From positions 429,115-493,114 of the forward strand of contig QKWP01000126.1 in assembly GCA_003550325.1 (NCBI GenBank): a stretch of 64,000 nucleotides of DNA, read 5' to 3'. The translations under genes were made by a program, and so were the position numbers. Below, in pieces: positions 11,745-24,900 of this stretch. Origin of the DNA: Gigaspora rosea (taxonomy: Eukaryota; Glomeromycota; Glomeromycetes; Diversisporales; Gigasporaceae). How positions within the stretch are numbered: the stretch's first letter is position 1; each line of letters opens with the position of its first letter. The notes under the pieces were generated by a model. The model was not told the origin of the DNA. It saw only the letters and a list, made by a program, of their open reading frames with translations, and did not search any database.

Positions 11745-13695
11745 GGGTATAGACATTTATCAAGTGATTTCCACCTCTTAAGAGGGTACCCCCACCTGAT
11801 ACTAAACTAGCCAATCAAATTCAAGCAAATAATATATACAGACCGAACCCAGTTTGGTTCAAATTTGGTCTGAAGTCTGCAAACTGGTCCAAAGATAATA
11901 TGTTTCTATGTATTTTTTGGTGCTGAACAAGTTTACTTAGTGCATAAAGTTATAAAATTTTGTGAATCATAAGATTTTATAGAATTTTATTAATAAAATT
12001 CTATAAAATTTTATAATTCACAAATTTTTATTAATTAATTCTAACTTTATGCACTAAGTAAACATGTTAAGCATATAAAAATACATCAAAACGGCATAAT
12101 TATTTTTATTTTACTTGAAATTTAGAGAATAGATGCATAATTTTGGATTTTTGATCAAAAAAGTCAAATTTAAGCATATTTTCTCCAAATTTCAAGTAAA
12201 ATAAAAACAACTCTGCTGGTTTAATGTATTTTCAGGTGCTAAACAAGTTTACTTAATGCATTTAGTTAGAATTAATTAGTAAGATTTGGCGAATAATAAG
12301 ATTTTATAGGAATTACTAATTAATTCTAACTTAAAGGATTAAGTAAACTTTTCAGCACCTAAAAATACATTAAACCGGCAGAGTTGTTTTTATTTTACTT
12401 GAAATTTGGAGAAAATTTGCTTAAATTTGACTTTTTTGATCAAAAATCCAAAATTATGCATCTATTCTCTAAATTTCAAGTAAAATAAAAATAATTATGC
12501 CGTTTTGATGTATTTTTAAATGCTGAACATGTTTACTTAGTGCATAAAGTTAGAATTAATTAATAAAAATTTGTGAATTATAAGATTTTATAGAATTTTA
12601 TTAATAAAATTCTATAAAATTTTATAATTCACAAATTTTTATTAATTAATTCTAACTTTATGCACTAAGTAAACATGTTCAGCATTTAAAAATACATCAA
12701 ATCGGCATAGTTATTTTTATTTTACTTGAAATTTAGATATTAGATGCATAATTTGGATTTTTGATCAAAAAAGTCAAATTTAAGCAAATTTTCTCCAAAT
12801 TTCAAGTAAAATAAAAACAATCCTGCCGATTTAATGTATTTTTAGTTTCTGAATAAGTTTATTTAGTGCATTAAGTTAGAATTAATTAGTAAAATTTTGT
12901 GAATTATAAGATTTTATAGAGTTTTATTAATAAAATTCTATAAAATCTTATAATTCACAAATTTTTATTAATTAATTCTAACTTTATGCACTAAGTAAAC
13001 ATGTTCAGCATTTAAAAATACATCAGAATGGCATAATTATTTTTATTTTACTTGAGATTTAGAGAATAGATGCATAATTTTGGATTTTTGATCAAAAAGT
13101 CAAATTTAGGCATCTTTTCTCCAAATTTCAAATAAAATAAAAACAACTCTGCCGATTTAATATATTAATAGGTGCTGAACAAGATTACTTAATGCATTAA
13201 TTTAGAATTAATTAGTAAAATTTGGCAAATAATATGATTTTATAGAATTTTATTAATAAAATTTAATAAAATCTTATGATTCATAATATTTTTACTAATT
13301 AATTCTAACTTAAAGGATTAAGTACACTTGTTCAGCGCCTAAAAATATATTAAATCAGAAGTGTTGTTTTTATTTTACTTGAAATTTGGTGAAAAGATGC
13401 TTAAATTTGACTTTTTTGATTAAAAATCCAAAATTATGCATCTATTCTCTAAATTTCAAGTAAAATAAAAACAATTATGCCGTTTTGATGTATTTTTAAA
13501 TGCTATACATGTTTACTTAGTGCATAAAGTTAGAATTAATTAAATAAAATTTTTATATTTTTAATTATTATTATTAAAAATTTTATATAGTTATTTTGGG
13601 CAATTTTGATTGGCTAATAATACTATATGATATAGCACCTGATAATCCCTCTGACCTCCTCCCCCTAAAAAATCAGGTGATAAATGTCTATACCC
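11745..13695. mobile_element. 1.95-kb TIR element with TTA duplications, filled by a palindrome array
   Basis: Inverted termini GGGTATAGACATTTATCA lie at 11745-11762 and, inverted, at 13678-13695. They are flanked on both sides by TTA (11742-11744 and 13696-13698). A 3-bp TWA duplication with GG-starting termini is the signature of PIF/Harbinger-type elements; the family is inferred from that alone because no transposase is present. Between the termini lie ~160 bp of unique left flank and then the alternating inverted array (11909-13560). Confidence 0.75.
11909..13560. repeat. Array of five ~310-bp units in alternating orientation with palindromic junctions
   Basis: Two kinds of palindrome alternate. 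One, centred on TTTTATTAATAAAA, has arms containing GTTTACTTAGTGCATAAAGT; centres lie near 11990, 12296, 12602, 12925 and 13250. The other, centred on TTGATCAA, has arms containing TTTTATTTTACTTGAAATTT; centres lie near 12150, 12448, 12760, 13090 and 13420. Following the asymmetric words (AATTATGCCGTTTTGATG on one side, CTGCCGGTTTAATG on the other), unit orientation reads + - + + -. No coding potential. The whole array could fold into very long hairpins on DNA or RNA. Confidence 0.85.
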
Positions 13696-13796
13696 TTATA
13701 TTTCTAATTCTTAATTGTTATATTTGGATTATGTTTGATCTTATATTTCATTTTGTTCTATAAGAAGAAAACTGATTGGCGCATCTTTAATGGTAC

Positions 13797-13993
13797 TACT
13801 GGGTAGCTTGATATTTACATGTGAAGAATCGTTATTCTCATTCAGATTTCATATTAAACACTTTTTATTAGACATCACGAAGATCACGGAGTAGTGCTCC
13901 CTACTGGGTAGCTTGTGAAGAATCGTTATTCTCATTCAGATTTCATATTAAACACTTTTATTAGACATTACGAAGATAACGGAGTAGTGCTCC
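13797..13993 (+). repeat. Two-copy direct tandem repeat, ~100 bp
   Basis: CTACTGGGTAGCTT...GGAGTAGTGCTCC occurs at 13797-13899 and again at 13900-13993, nearly identical except for a short deletion after GTAGCTT in the second copy. A recent local duplication. Confidence 0.9.
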
Positions 13994-15685
13994 ATTTCAT
14001 TGCTTCCCCTTTCGCTATTACATATTGTGCTCATAACAACTCTATGTACACGTGAATATATTCATATGACGAAGCATTATTGAGAGCTAAGGTTTTGCAT
14101 ATTCTACTTGTAATTAAGTAGCAAGTTCGAGACACTTATGGTGTGGCGTATTCAACTTGTTACATACTACATCAATTTTATAATAGTGATTTGAGCAATG
14201 CTATGGTGTGGTGCATTCACATGACAATATCAACTTTTATAAATGTACTGTAGTGAGATCGAGCTATGCTATGGTGAGGCACATTCATTTCAGTACATGA
14301 GTTCACATTATAGTTCGACGAATACAATTCGATACACATGACAATATCAACATAAAGTAGCAAGTTCGAGCCCTTGATATGGTTCAGCACATTCAACTTA
14401 TTACATATAATTTTCAATTTTTCAAAAATTTTTTTAGATCCCAATTGTGCCAATTGTTCAGTTTTTTACATTTACTTTTTCTGCTATTTTTATCTGGTAT
14501 CACCTGGACAGCCAAAATGTACATCACTGCTCTAGAAAATGTATATAGTTAGATGAGTTTTTAGATTATTAAAACCCTACTTTATCGTGTAATTGTAGAT
14601 CAGTTATGAATTTAGAATTGATTTTTATGAAATGTAACTCGATTCTTTTATAACTCGTATATGAATTATAAGATCTTTCCTTACTTTAGAAAATGTGCTA
14701 ACCATTTATGCAGATTTGGGTATGGCTAAAGTCATGTGCCCATGTGATTTTTTGAAATTTTAGTTGAAATTCATGCCAGAGCCTGTTTAGCATTAGGTCT
14801 GGGTTAAGGTGAGGACCACCTATAGGTAAAATTTCCTTCTCAACATTTTTTATTAATGGCCAAAATAGGTTTGGACTGTTGTTTTTAGGATGCGTTTTTT
14901 TTGAAATTTTCTGGTTGGTTAATTTACACGAAATGTCACGTTGGTACATGGCACTAGTTTGGGTAAAACTTTCAAAACTAATACGGTACTTGCAACATGT
15001 ACATATACTCTGCAACTTATAGTTTCAATTATGGCAAACTACACATTAGCATATTATTTATTTAAGCTTCTGACATTTTTTAAATTACTTCAACATAAAT
15101 TTATATATAATTTTTTAAGCAATTACAAATTTTATTTTTTCTTAAAATCAATTGTTTGCTGGGTAGATAGATTGATAATCACTGATTGTCAAAGACCATT
15201 TTTTTGAAATAATTTACAAGAAGTCTAAAAATATGTTACTAGCTATTTGTGTTTGTATGAACTGTGCAATCACAGACTAATTAAAACTTGATAAGTGCAT
15301 AAGCAACTATTAAGTATGTTCACATATGTACATATGTACGTCCATAAGCACAATATCATATAAATGTAATTATGCATATAATTATGCATGAATGATTTAA
15401 TTACCATTATTAATCTTCCATATTTGCCCAAAAAGAAAGACAACAAAATTCAGAGAAAAGCTCAACAATATCTAACTTGCCCTATAAGAAAAGTGGTACA
15501 GGTTGTGGTACAGGTTGGTGTTGAGAATTCTTGAAATTGCACGGATCTTGTAGCACACACAGGAACATTTTATGGAATGGCATGGTAACAATGGCATGGA
15601 CATTATAGCAAAAGGTTTCACATAATATTATATCATATAAAATGGCATGTTCGATGACACATATGTGTACATTATACATGTGTTG
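13994..15685. other. Non-coding, partly repetitive AT-rich DNA
   Basis: Loose direct repeats (GTAGCAAGTTCGAG ... CATTCAACTT-TTACATA near 14120 and 14358; ACATGACAATATCAAC near 14218 and 14337). Open frames here lack motifs and lie on top of these repeats. No gene is supported. Confidence 0.5.
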
Positions 15686-15689
15686 GCTC

Positions 15690-16010
15690 ATAATACGTGT
15701 TGGCTCATTTTGTGGAGAGCAAAAGATCAGTAAAGGATTTTTTAAAAAAAGAGTGATATCTTATGATTTAACTAATAAAGCTTCCCTATGTGTCTTAACA
15801 AAAAAATTTTTTACAAAATTTTGCTTCATATGCAAATAGCTTGTTCATTTTATATTGATTACTTATGTAAATTTATATTTTAATAGTTAATCTATATTGT
15901 TATCATGGTGGCATGTGAATTTATGTTTATTACCTGTACCAATTCTTGTACTGATTTGACCAATAAACTGCTGCAAAACCTGAGACATTTATAGTGGTGA
16001 CCCAGTTTCA
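15690..16010 (+). repeat. Dispersed repeat, copy 1 of the family at 57975-58260
   Basis: Begins ACGTGTTGGCTCATTTTGTG and continues through GGAGAGC-AA-ATCAGTAAA-GATTTTTT to GCAAACTGC/AAACTGCTGCAAAACC. It is collinear with 57975-58260 at a level I estimate by eye to be well above chance. Non-coding; same orientation as the second copy. Confidence 0.7.
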
Positions 16011-16710
16011 GATTATTTGTTTACTAATAAAAAAAAATTTTTTAAGTAGTGTACATGTATATACGTGCATATGGGAATAAAAGTAAATTCTGGTTATTCC
16101 TTATTATTAGTCACATGATTTGTCACATCCAAAATTTTATCATATGATTTTCATAAATTACACAAATCGAAGAATTTATACTTTTGAAAATTTCACCTAA
16201 CGCCTTAGTTTTAATACACAATACTTCTTAAGACAAGCTTGTAGCTGAAGTTTTTATGCTTCGGAAAATATAAAAAAATAAAAAATAAGCTGTTCTGTGT
16301 AAAGTAATATGGCTTCAAAAGTATGCAATTATTTTGCTTTCTTTTGCCTGATTCTTCTCCAGTTTGCAAAAACCTGAAATAAAGAGTAGATCATTAGATG
16401 TGCTAAAGTGGAAGCTTTCGCCATAATGCATCTGTCAAGGGCTAGTTCATTATGAAAGTAACTATGAAAATCAGAAAAAACTGGTTTATGAATAGGTGGA
16501 TAATATTAATTTGCTATTTTTTTTTATAAAATTTGCTTTTCTTTTATTTACTAGCATTTATTTATAGAGACTATTTTTCTAGAAATGGGCACCTTAAGAA
16601 CATCATGCTACCTTGGTTCTTTGGTCTTTTTGATGCCACACATCTACTATTTATACATGGGTTAAAGAATATAAGTATATATTTTGTACTAATAATGGGT
16701 TAAGGTTTTA

Positions 16711-16806
16711 TTTGACAAAAGATAAAAAAATAGTACATGTTTCATCAGCGTGAATCCTAAAGGTTTCATACTGATGAAACATGTCCTATTTTTGTTTTTT
16801 GTCAAA
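16711..16806. repeat. 96-bp foldback hairpin (mini-MITE)
   Basis: TTTGACAAAAGATAAAAAAA ... ACATGTTTCATCAG is mirrored by CTGATGAAACATGT ... TTTTTTGTCAAA around a ~20-nt loop. No flanking duplication identified. Confidence 0.75.
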
Positions 16807-17269
16807 CAATTATTGCAATATTTCTGTTGAATATTGAACTTTCGGGTTTTTTATAGCAATAGTTTTTTACATTTTTATAGACCTTTTTACAGTACAACCG
16901 ACAAATAAAAAATATTTATTTGTCATCGCACAAAATCCACAAAATTGCTCCAAATAGATCCATAACAAATCTTATCCCACTACAAAGTTTATATTTCTCA
17001 CAACAAAAAACCATTGTCGTCCCTTGAGGTGTTATATTGACTATTTAATCAAAACTATATTAGTTAACTATATAGTGCAGTTTTTTTATATTATATAAAT
17101 ATAAATTATTTTATTGCTATTCAATAAAATATAGCTATTGCTATTTCATTATATAACAAGAATTACTGTAAAATATATCAACTTATTATATAGATGTGCA
17201 ATTGGCTTAAAATTTTTACTAGTTATTTATATAAAATCAAAGAATAAAGCTACGTTTTTATTTTTTTTA

Positions 17270-17390
17270 TACCAGTACGATCACATGAAATGTGGAGGGA
17301 TGGTTCCATTCAACTTTTTGGTGTGCTATATTTTTTTCTATTTTGGAAGGTACTATGTTCATTGGATTTTTTTCTATTTTAGTAGATATT
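17270..17390 (+). repeat. Dispersed repeat, copy 1 of the family at 56060-56180
   Basis: GATCACATGAAATGTGGAGG followed by TTCCATTCAACTTTTTGGTG recurs almost unchanged at about 56068-56112. Together with the 15690 repeat, it ties this region to the interior of the TTAA element at 55556-58744. The order of the two segments is reversed between the two regions. Confidence 0.7.
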
Positions 17391-17399
17391 GTGAAAATA

Positions 17400-18370
17400 T
17401 TATACGTTACGTGTAATTGCTTCATTGTGCATATGTGTAAAGAAATTGGCATTGTGGGAAAATTACATACGTGTGTGCGCTGAAAACTGTGGGAATTTTA
17501 AATTTGTGTGTTTTGACGTTCTATTTATGCAAAAACTTGAATCTTTTAATGCACAGTAACTACATATTGGCTATAACCTAAAACTGTAAGAATTTTAAGT
17601 TTGTGTGTTTTGACAAATATAAGTCTCTAAATGCACATATCTATTTATCCTCTTTCTTTTCTTATTGTAAAAAATGATGGTATTCGTACAAATGTACCTT
17701 TATGAAATATATAATCAGTTAATACTTTGAAATGCTTACATGGTCTATGATTATGTTGTAATTTCGATTAAATTGATTAATCAGCATTTATAATGCTAAC
17801 TTTATAGGGATTATCACTAGTTAAAAAAAGCCCTATCGGGATCTATGATAAGACTATGACAATTTCCCGATATCTTTCCAATTTAAGAATTCGATAATTC
17901 TCTGATTAATGGCTATAATCGTGTCATTTACAGACGGACATCGGAAATAAACTGTCAAAATTATTAATAGATTAATCAGGGGGCTATCAGATAACCCGAT
18001 TACTCTTCGATTTTATCTGATTAGTTAGTTATATAGGGTTGATATCAGGTTCCTATCGTATTGTTATTAAATTTTATATTGCCTTATCGGATGCTTAATT
18101 GCTTAATATAATATCCCATTTGTTTCATATTATGTAACTTGTAGTAGGCTATCAGGAACATGACTAGTATATTTAAAAGAATAATCGAAGAACAATCAGG
18201 TACTTATTAACTATAAATTTATTATTAATGTCAATAAATAATTATACTTTTATAAAATTAATAGCTTAAATTTTTTTTATTTGTAATTTAAATTATACAC
18301 AATTAGTTATACAATTTAATAGAATTGAAACTATCTGCCTTTGGACAAATTTTTTACATTGACAAATCTA
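17400..18370. other. Non-coding AT-rich DNA with CCGATA/TATCGGG words
   Basis: Scattered CCCGATA and TATCGGG words (e.g. GCCCTATCGGGATCTATGAT, TTTCCCGATATCTTTCC, CTTATCGGATGC) suggest an old repeat, with similar words near 29290-29470. No gene supported. Confidence 0.4.
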
Positions 18371-20814
18371 TTATCGATCATTTTCAGAACCTTCATCACT
18401 CAAATAGTGATTATTAGCTGCAGGGGTATTTTGCTGAATACTTTCTTCTCTAGTAGAAGCACTTGATTGACCACCTATATTATTCGCACTAGTTAGACCA
18501 AGGATACAAATAGTATATAAATTCAATGATATATTTGTAAGTTTATCTTCTCCATCGTCACTTGGATTAATATCAGAAATCTTAGACTACTTATCTTTTT
18601 AGATGCGGAGGTATTCGATTGAATGTCTCTAGAGAAGCTTGATCGAATGCCAATATGAGACTTTGATTGATTATTGTTGCTAGTAGGAATATTAGATTGG
18701 TTATCATCAATAACACTTTTATCTATAAAAACAGTAGTAATTTGATTACAGTTACAAACTAATATAAATTTACTAACAAAATTATTAATCTTACTGGTGA
18801 GAGTTTTTGATCGATTATGATTATTGTTATCGCCAGTAGGAATATTATTGCAATTATTGTGATCTATGAAAATATAAATAATGTTATTTGATTTCTCATA
18901 TTTCTAAATTTAGAGCCGATCATATTTTTTAAATATTAAAGCCAATATTAACCCATTTTAATATGAAAAATAAAAACAATATTCCAAACTATTTCTAAAA
19001 ATATTTAATTTACCAGTATTGTTCTGATGCTCATCATCTGAATGATCTGGATGATAATTTGTAGAAATTGTCCATTCTGGTGCATCGTCAGGAGGTTTCG
19101 AAGAGTCTGTCCATTTCATAAAATCATACCAACGTTTTCTTACTTTTTTCACGTGTGCAATATTTTCACAAATTTTGTCCATGTGATGTAAAATCTTCCG
19201 GATCTATTAATAATAAAGTAATTTGTATATGTATGATTAAAATAAACTTTTAGTCATAACAATTGTTTGACCTTTACCCGTGATGATTTCCAGAGTTTAT
19301 CGTACATATAGTAAATATGATTATCCTCATCTTTCACTTTACTCGATGGTCGCTTGTCACTTGCAACTTCATCGTGCACCAATTCCTGATCAGTCTCCGA
19401 GATTTCATCTGAATGATAGCTCCTGTTATTTACAATTTCTTCAAGGTCATTAACAAAGTCTTCATATTGAATGGATTGTGGTTTCATTTTTTGAAAAAAT
19501 TTGTCTCTCGTGTTAATTACATGGTTTAATCCCCGATATCTTCTATCTTTTTCTAATAATGATAATATATAAACAACAGAATAAACTAGTATTAAATATA
19601 ATATTCGCTATAAAGATAGTAACACCTATGCCCTTTCTTCTCGAATTTGTGCCTTTTCTCTTTTTTTTTCAATTTTGACCTTTTCCAGATTCCAACTAAT
19701 TGCTAATTGTTCATGTCGATGTCGATGATAATTTTGTAGAACTTGTCTTAATTCTATATCAGTGTAATGGAATCTTCCTTTCAAAGCTTTACTAATTGCA
19801 GGCATAATTTTTTTATATACATGGTAACTGATATCAGTCCAATTCCTGTTATAATTGAGAGATAAAGAAGAATTGAGACCAGCAAGCATTTGGAGAACCT
19901 CATCCTAAAAAATGTAAAATGGTAAACATTTAAATAAAATAGAGTTGAAGAAAAAAAAATACATGAAAAAGTTTGTATTGTTTATTATCCATTGGTTCAA
20001 GAACAATACATAGTACACTTTTATAACCATTAGTGGGCTCTGGTGAAACAGATGGTTCCGGCAAAGCGAATGGCCTTGGAGAATTGGGTGATTTATGCTG
20101 ATTATTGTTGATAAGAGAATTGGAAGTATGGCTCCTACTACGGCTTCTTGAAGGTAATTCATTATACCATGAGGGAGAACCAATTTCATGGATTTTATAC
20201 AAATTATTGCATTGGGAAGAGGAACTGTATTCACGACTTCTACTACGAGAAGAATCATTTCGGTGTAGTAAGTTTAAAGATTCATGCTCTACAGGTGAGG
20301 AAACTGGTACTCTTTGTGCTTTAAGGGTTTTTATCTCTTCGACCAACATTTCACATAATTTTCTCAGATCTACTTAAAGTTATGCAGGCGACCAATTAAA
20401 TAATTAAAAATGTAGAATGTACAGTAATACATATCAGATATAGTAATAAGAAAAATTAGAACCCTATTCAATCTGGTTTGATACATACACAACCCCAAAA
20501 TATAAAACACAACCAAAATTCAGAAAAAAACATACCATTATTTTCTCTAGAACTTTTAGAATGATAACATTTAGTCTTCTACTTCGTGAATGGCTTGAAG
20601 AATAACTTCTTGATCTTTCACGGCGAGAACTCCTACTTCGTGAATGGCTTCTAGAGTAACTCCTATGTTGTGACAAATGATAAGTTAGTGAAATAGAATG
20701 TCTTCTAGAGTAGTGGCCTGGTGAAACAGAACGTCTTCTTGGGATGTATTTAATGCGACGATAATGAAAAAATCCATGCATTATGAGTTTTTTTGGGAAA
20801 AAGCTGTTTAGCAA
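18371..20814 (-). pseudogene. Multi-exon RS-rich protein gene, probably broken
   Basis: The minus strand shows a chain of exons with canonical GT-AG joins. An RS-rich N-terminus (20814 to ~20540; YSRSHSRSRSSRRERSRSY). Exon 20369-19963, also RS-rich (SRSRSREYSSSSQ). A 58-bp intron to exon 19904-19626 (QMLAGLNSSLSLNYNRNW, then KIEKKREKAQIREERA). Exon 19552-19278, acidic. Then 19203-19014 (KRWYDFMKWTDSSKPP), 18863-18795 and 18722-18371, ending SDEGSENDR and TAA. Phases agree at four joins. They fail between the first and second exons, at 19626 (TAG directly before the donor) and near 18590 (one-base shift inside the last exon). I read this as a decayed gene, or two genes abutting at 19626. RS repeats are typical of splicing-associated proteins, but I do not recognise the rest. 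Confidence 0.55.
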
Positions 20815-21902
20815 AATTTATTTCAAAATAAAAGAAAAAAAGAAATATTGAAAAGTATTTGTTTTTCCTTACATCATATTTTAATATATGTCGAGTGAAT
20901 GATGTGTAAAAAGTCAAATATATTAGTGACAGAAAAAATATAATATATTATTTTTAGTATAATGACGTGTAAAAGTTAATTTTTTTTTCTTGATGCGCGA
21001 AAGAAAGTATCTGATAGGGCTTTAGGATGTGAGGCCTATTTATAGTTGGATTATAACGAATCTTAATTTCTGGTTTGTAGTAAATAAAGGACAGCATTAT
21101 GGTAGAGTGAATAAAGTGGTCGATTGAGTATAAATGTATAAATCGTAATTGATAATATTTGACCTACCACTTTACCTATCCCGCCATTTGGGTACTATTC
21201 GTAGACTCTAACATTTTGAAAAATATTCTGGTAGTATTAATAATATTTGACCCACCACTTTACCTATTCTGCCATTTGGTACTATTCGTAGACTCTAACA
21301 TTTTGAAAAATATTCTGGTACTAATTTATAGCTCAATTAATGCTCCTTAATGGTATTCAATAATGATATCGTTGAATCATTTTTAAAAACAATTCATGAG
21401 ATTTACGCAGATAGTTCTCTCTTCGTATAGTATCTCTTATACAGACTCCCGAATATTATTTAATTTATTTTGATTTTTTTTGAAAAAGACTGTGGTGCTG
21501 TATACAATGCTGTATGGTATGGCTTTTTGGTCGTTATTGTATGAGTTTATATTGTATTACTTCTAATAGATTCCAGTAATTATGATGATATCTTATCTAA
21601 CATAATTTTTACAATCGGACAAATAAAATTAGGCATAATATGCTATGATTTAATATAAAGTTTATTTTGATATGCTTTTTTCATTTGCCGATAGGCCTAT
21701 GGGCACTTTTCTTTTGATGTTTACAATGATAGGTATATAGGTATAACATAATATATATTAGAAGTACATATCCTCTTTGATATGCTGTATCAAAACAACC
21801 AAAAGCAAATAAACCCGTTGAAAAAAATTTCGATTTTTAAATATTGTTTACATCGTTTGGAAAACTCATATTTTATTACTATATTTTTTAATATTGTAAA
21901 GC
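20815..21902. other. Spacer holding a two-copy tandem repeat
   Basis: An ~86-bp unit (AATATTTGACC-ACCACTTTAC ... AAAAATATTCTGGTA) is repeated at about 21152-21237 and 21238-21323. It contains TACTATTCGTAGACTCTAAC in both copies. The rest is AT-rich and featureless. Confidence 0.7.
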
Positions 21903-24900
21903 ATGACATATAAATCTAGAAAAGTTGTTTTTAAAAAAGCATCTGCTGGTACTTCTAATGCTAATAAACATAATACCAATAAAACCTTGAAAAGGAATCT
22001 TAGAAGTTGTACATGTTGCAAAAAAGTAATCCTTATTTTCAAATATAATTGGATAGTTGTAAAGTTGCTTTGAGGGATCCACAAACCAGGAAAGCTCATA
22101 TAGATAAACAAAAGACCTTAGCAAGAAACAATGCTAACCAAATTGTTCAAAAAGGCATTCCAACAGGCCTTTTCTTTAATCTTATAAAATTAGATATGTC
22201 TGATTCTGAACCTAATAATGAACCCAATAACAAAATAGATCAAGGAATTTGCCTCAATTTTCTGCTAGTAAAAAATCCCAAAGGCAAAGCGACTCAAAAT
22301 GCTGGTAGTGGGCGCATCCCGACTGAAATAATTGACCAATTATTTTTAGATAATGATAATGAAGATAATTCGGATAATGAAGATAGTTGGGAAGATATTA
22401 ATAATGATAAAACCAGTGAATATAGCACTGACGATGATTTAACTGATGAATTTATAAGTTTTGATGCACCTAACGGCGGGTCTTATAATAATAATTAAGA
22501 TGAACCTGTAAATAATAAACCTTTTTTAGTTTTTACATGGATTATCTATAGATTCTAAAATTTCAGAAAAGATACCGGCTATCTAATATGGCTATTATTT
22601 CCTTAATCAAATTTATTTGATATCTCTTAATTAGTCTTGATAAAAGTACCTACACCAACTTTCTGGGTTCTTTAAATATGGCTCGCCATATGATTGGTAT
22701 TTGCCCTCATATAATAAAATTTGCAACATGTGAATCATGTCGCAAATTATATTCAGTTAGTGATGTATCAACTAAGAAACCAGGCCAACACCCGACGATT
22801 ATCAAATGCATATTTAAAGTCTTCTCTAATCATCTAATGTACAATAAAAGAGTTTTTTGTGATGCTGATTTGTCCAAAAAAGTCCCTGTCAAAGGTGGTT
22901 TAATTTATAAACCATCATCAACTTACCCATTAATTAATTTAAAGCATCAATTACAGTTATTGTATAATCGAAAAGAATGTAGAAAGTGGGCAAATTAGGC
23001 TAATAATTCTAAAGATCTAACTGATATTTATGATAGAAGAATTTGGAAAACATTCCAAGACCTGGAAGAAGACTTGCTCTTCTTCCAAAAAGAATTATCA
23101 GATAGTCACTTGGGGTTAATGCTAAACCTAGATTGGTTCCAACCATTTCACAACTCCCAATATAGTGTTGGTGCCGTCTATGGCATAATTTGTAATCTTC
23201 CACGTGACCAACGGTTTAAACTATCAAACATGTTAACACTGGCATTAATATCTGGACCACATGAACCTAAACTACACCAGTTAAATCATTATCTGGCACC
23301 TTTAATAGATCAATTGGTTGACTTGTGAAATGGTAAACAAGTTTTTTTTTACCAAATTAAATTTAATTCAGATCATTATTTTAAATAATGCCCATTGGTA
23401 TTATTTCGTGACTATATGGTATTTATATTATTTTGTTATTTTGTTTTATTTATTTTATTAATATAAACTATCAGGTATTGAAATAAAAAGTACTTATGAA
23501 AGTCCTACTGGCAAGTCCATTCGAGTTGCAGTAATATGTTGCTCATATGACATATCGGCTACAAGAAAATTGTGTGATCATATATCAGCTAGAATCGCGT
23601 GCCATAGATGGTTAAAAAAAGCCAATTTTAGTGAAAAGCATCAACCTAATTTTGGTGGATTTGCTGATATGAACGAATGGTTTGTGGAAAGAGATATTAA
23701 TACCATTTACCAAAATGCAGTTGCATGGAAGAGCTGCATTACCAATGACGAACGAAAAAATCATGTATCAACTACATTGGTTCGGTGGTCAGAAATATAC
23801 CGGCTTCCATATTTTAACCCTATACGCTTTCTAATTATAGATCCAATGCATTGCCTATTTATAGGTATTGCTAAATGGATCGTAACAAGGTTGTGAATAG
23901 AGGAGACATCACATAATTTGACAAAGATGGCAAATAGAATAAAAAAATAAAAGCACCAGTAAATATCGGGAGAATTCCCACAAGATTACAGAAGAAAAGT
24001 TTTCTAGATACACTGCTAACCAATAGAAAGCTTTTATATTGATATATGCAACAACTATTACCTGGGACCTGTTGTAGGAATCTGACAGAAAAATCCTTGC
24101 CAACTTTGTTCATGCATGCTCGATTTTGTTATGCCGTATTGTATCTAAGGATAAACTTAGTGAAGCCCATAATTGCCTTTTAGATATGGTAAAACTTATT
24201 GAAACTTGTTATGGGCCAGAAAAAATCACACCAAACCTTCACTTATGTTTACACATAAGTGAATGTGCCTTGGATTATGGACCATTATATGCATTCTGGT
24301 GTTTTAACTATGAACGCATGAATGGGTTATTAGGTAAATGATATTAGCATTCCTTTTGTTTATTAATTAAGTTTATATGTGCCCAATATGCCATTTAATG
24401 TTTGCAGTTAACTTTTATATCACTTATAATATATAATTTTTTTAAAAAGAAAAATCATGTTATAAGACACCGTATAGTAATTCATTGTTTAATAAGTGTA
24501 GTCAATAACTAAGTTATATTATTTTATTGTAGGTTCATTTCATAACAGCAAAAGGAGAATTGAACCAGAATTGTTTAAAATTCTTCAATTAAATTTCCTG
24601 CTTAATGAAAGATTATCGCTATCACATGCAAACAGTTAACATTTAACCACATGTTTGCAATTTATAGAATCAAAACAGGCTACCGGTAGCCTTGCATTAT
24701 ATAATGAAGATTACCAAAATTTTCTTTTAATATCACAAAACATCAAAGAAAATTCTGGAATAGGATATGAAGCCTTTTCTGGTGAATTCTTGGGGCCTAT
24801 GAACAAGACTCATCTTCCACAAGACTTATTGTAGTTATTAGTAGAATATTACAAAAATGCATATGATTATGATTTTGTGGCTTTATCTGGACTTCATATA

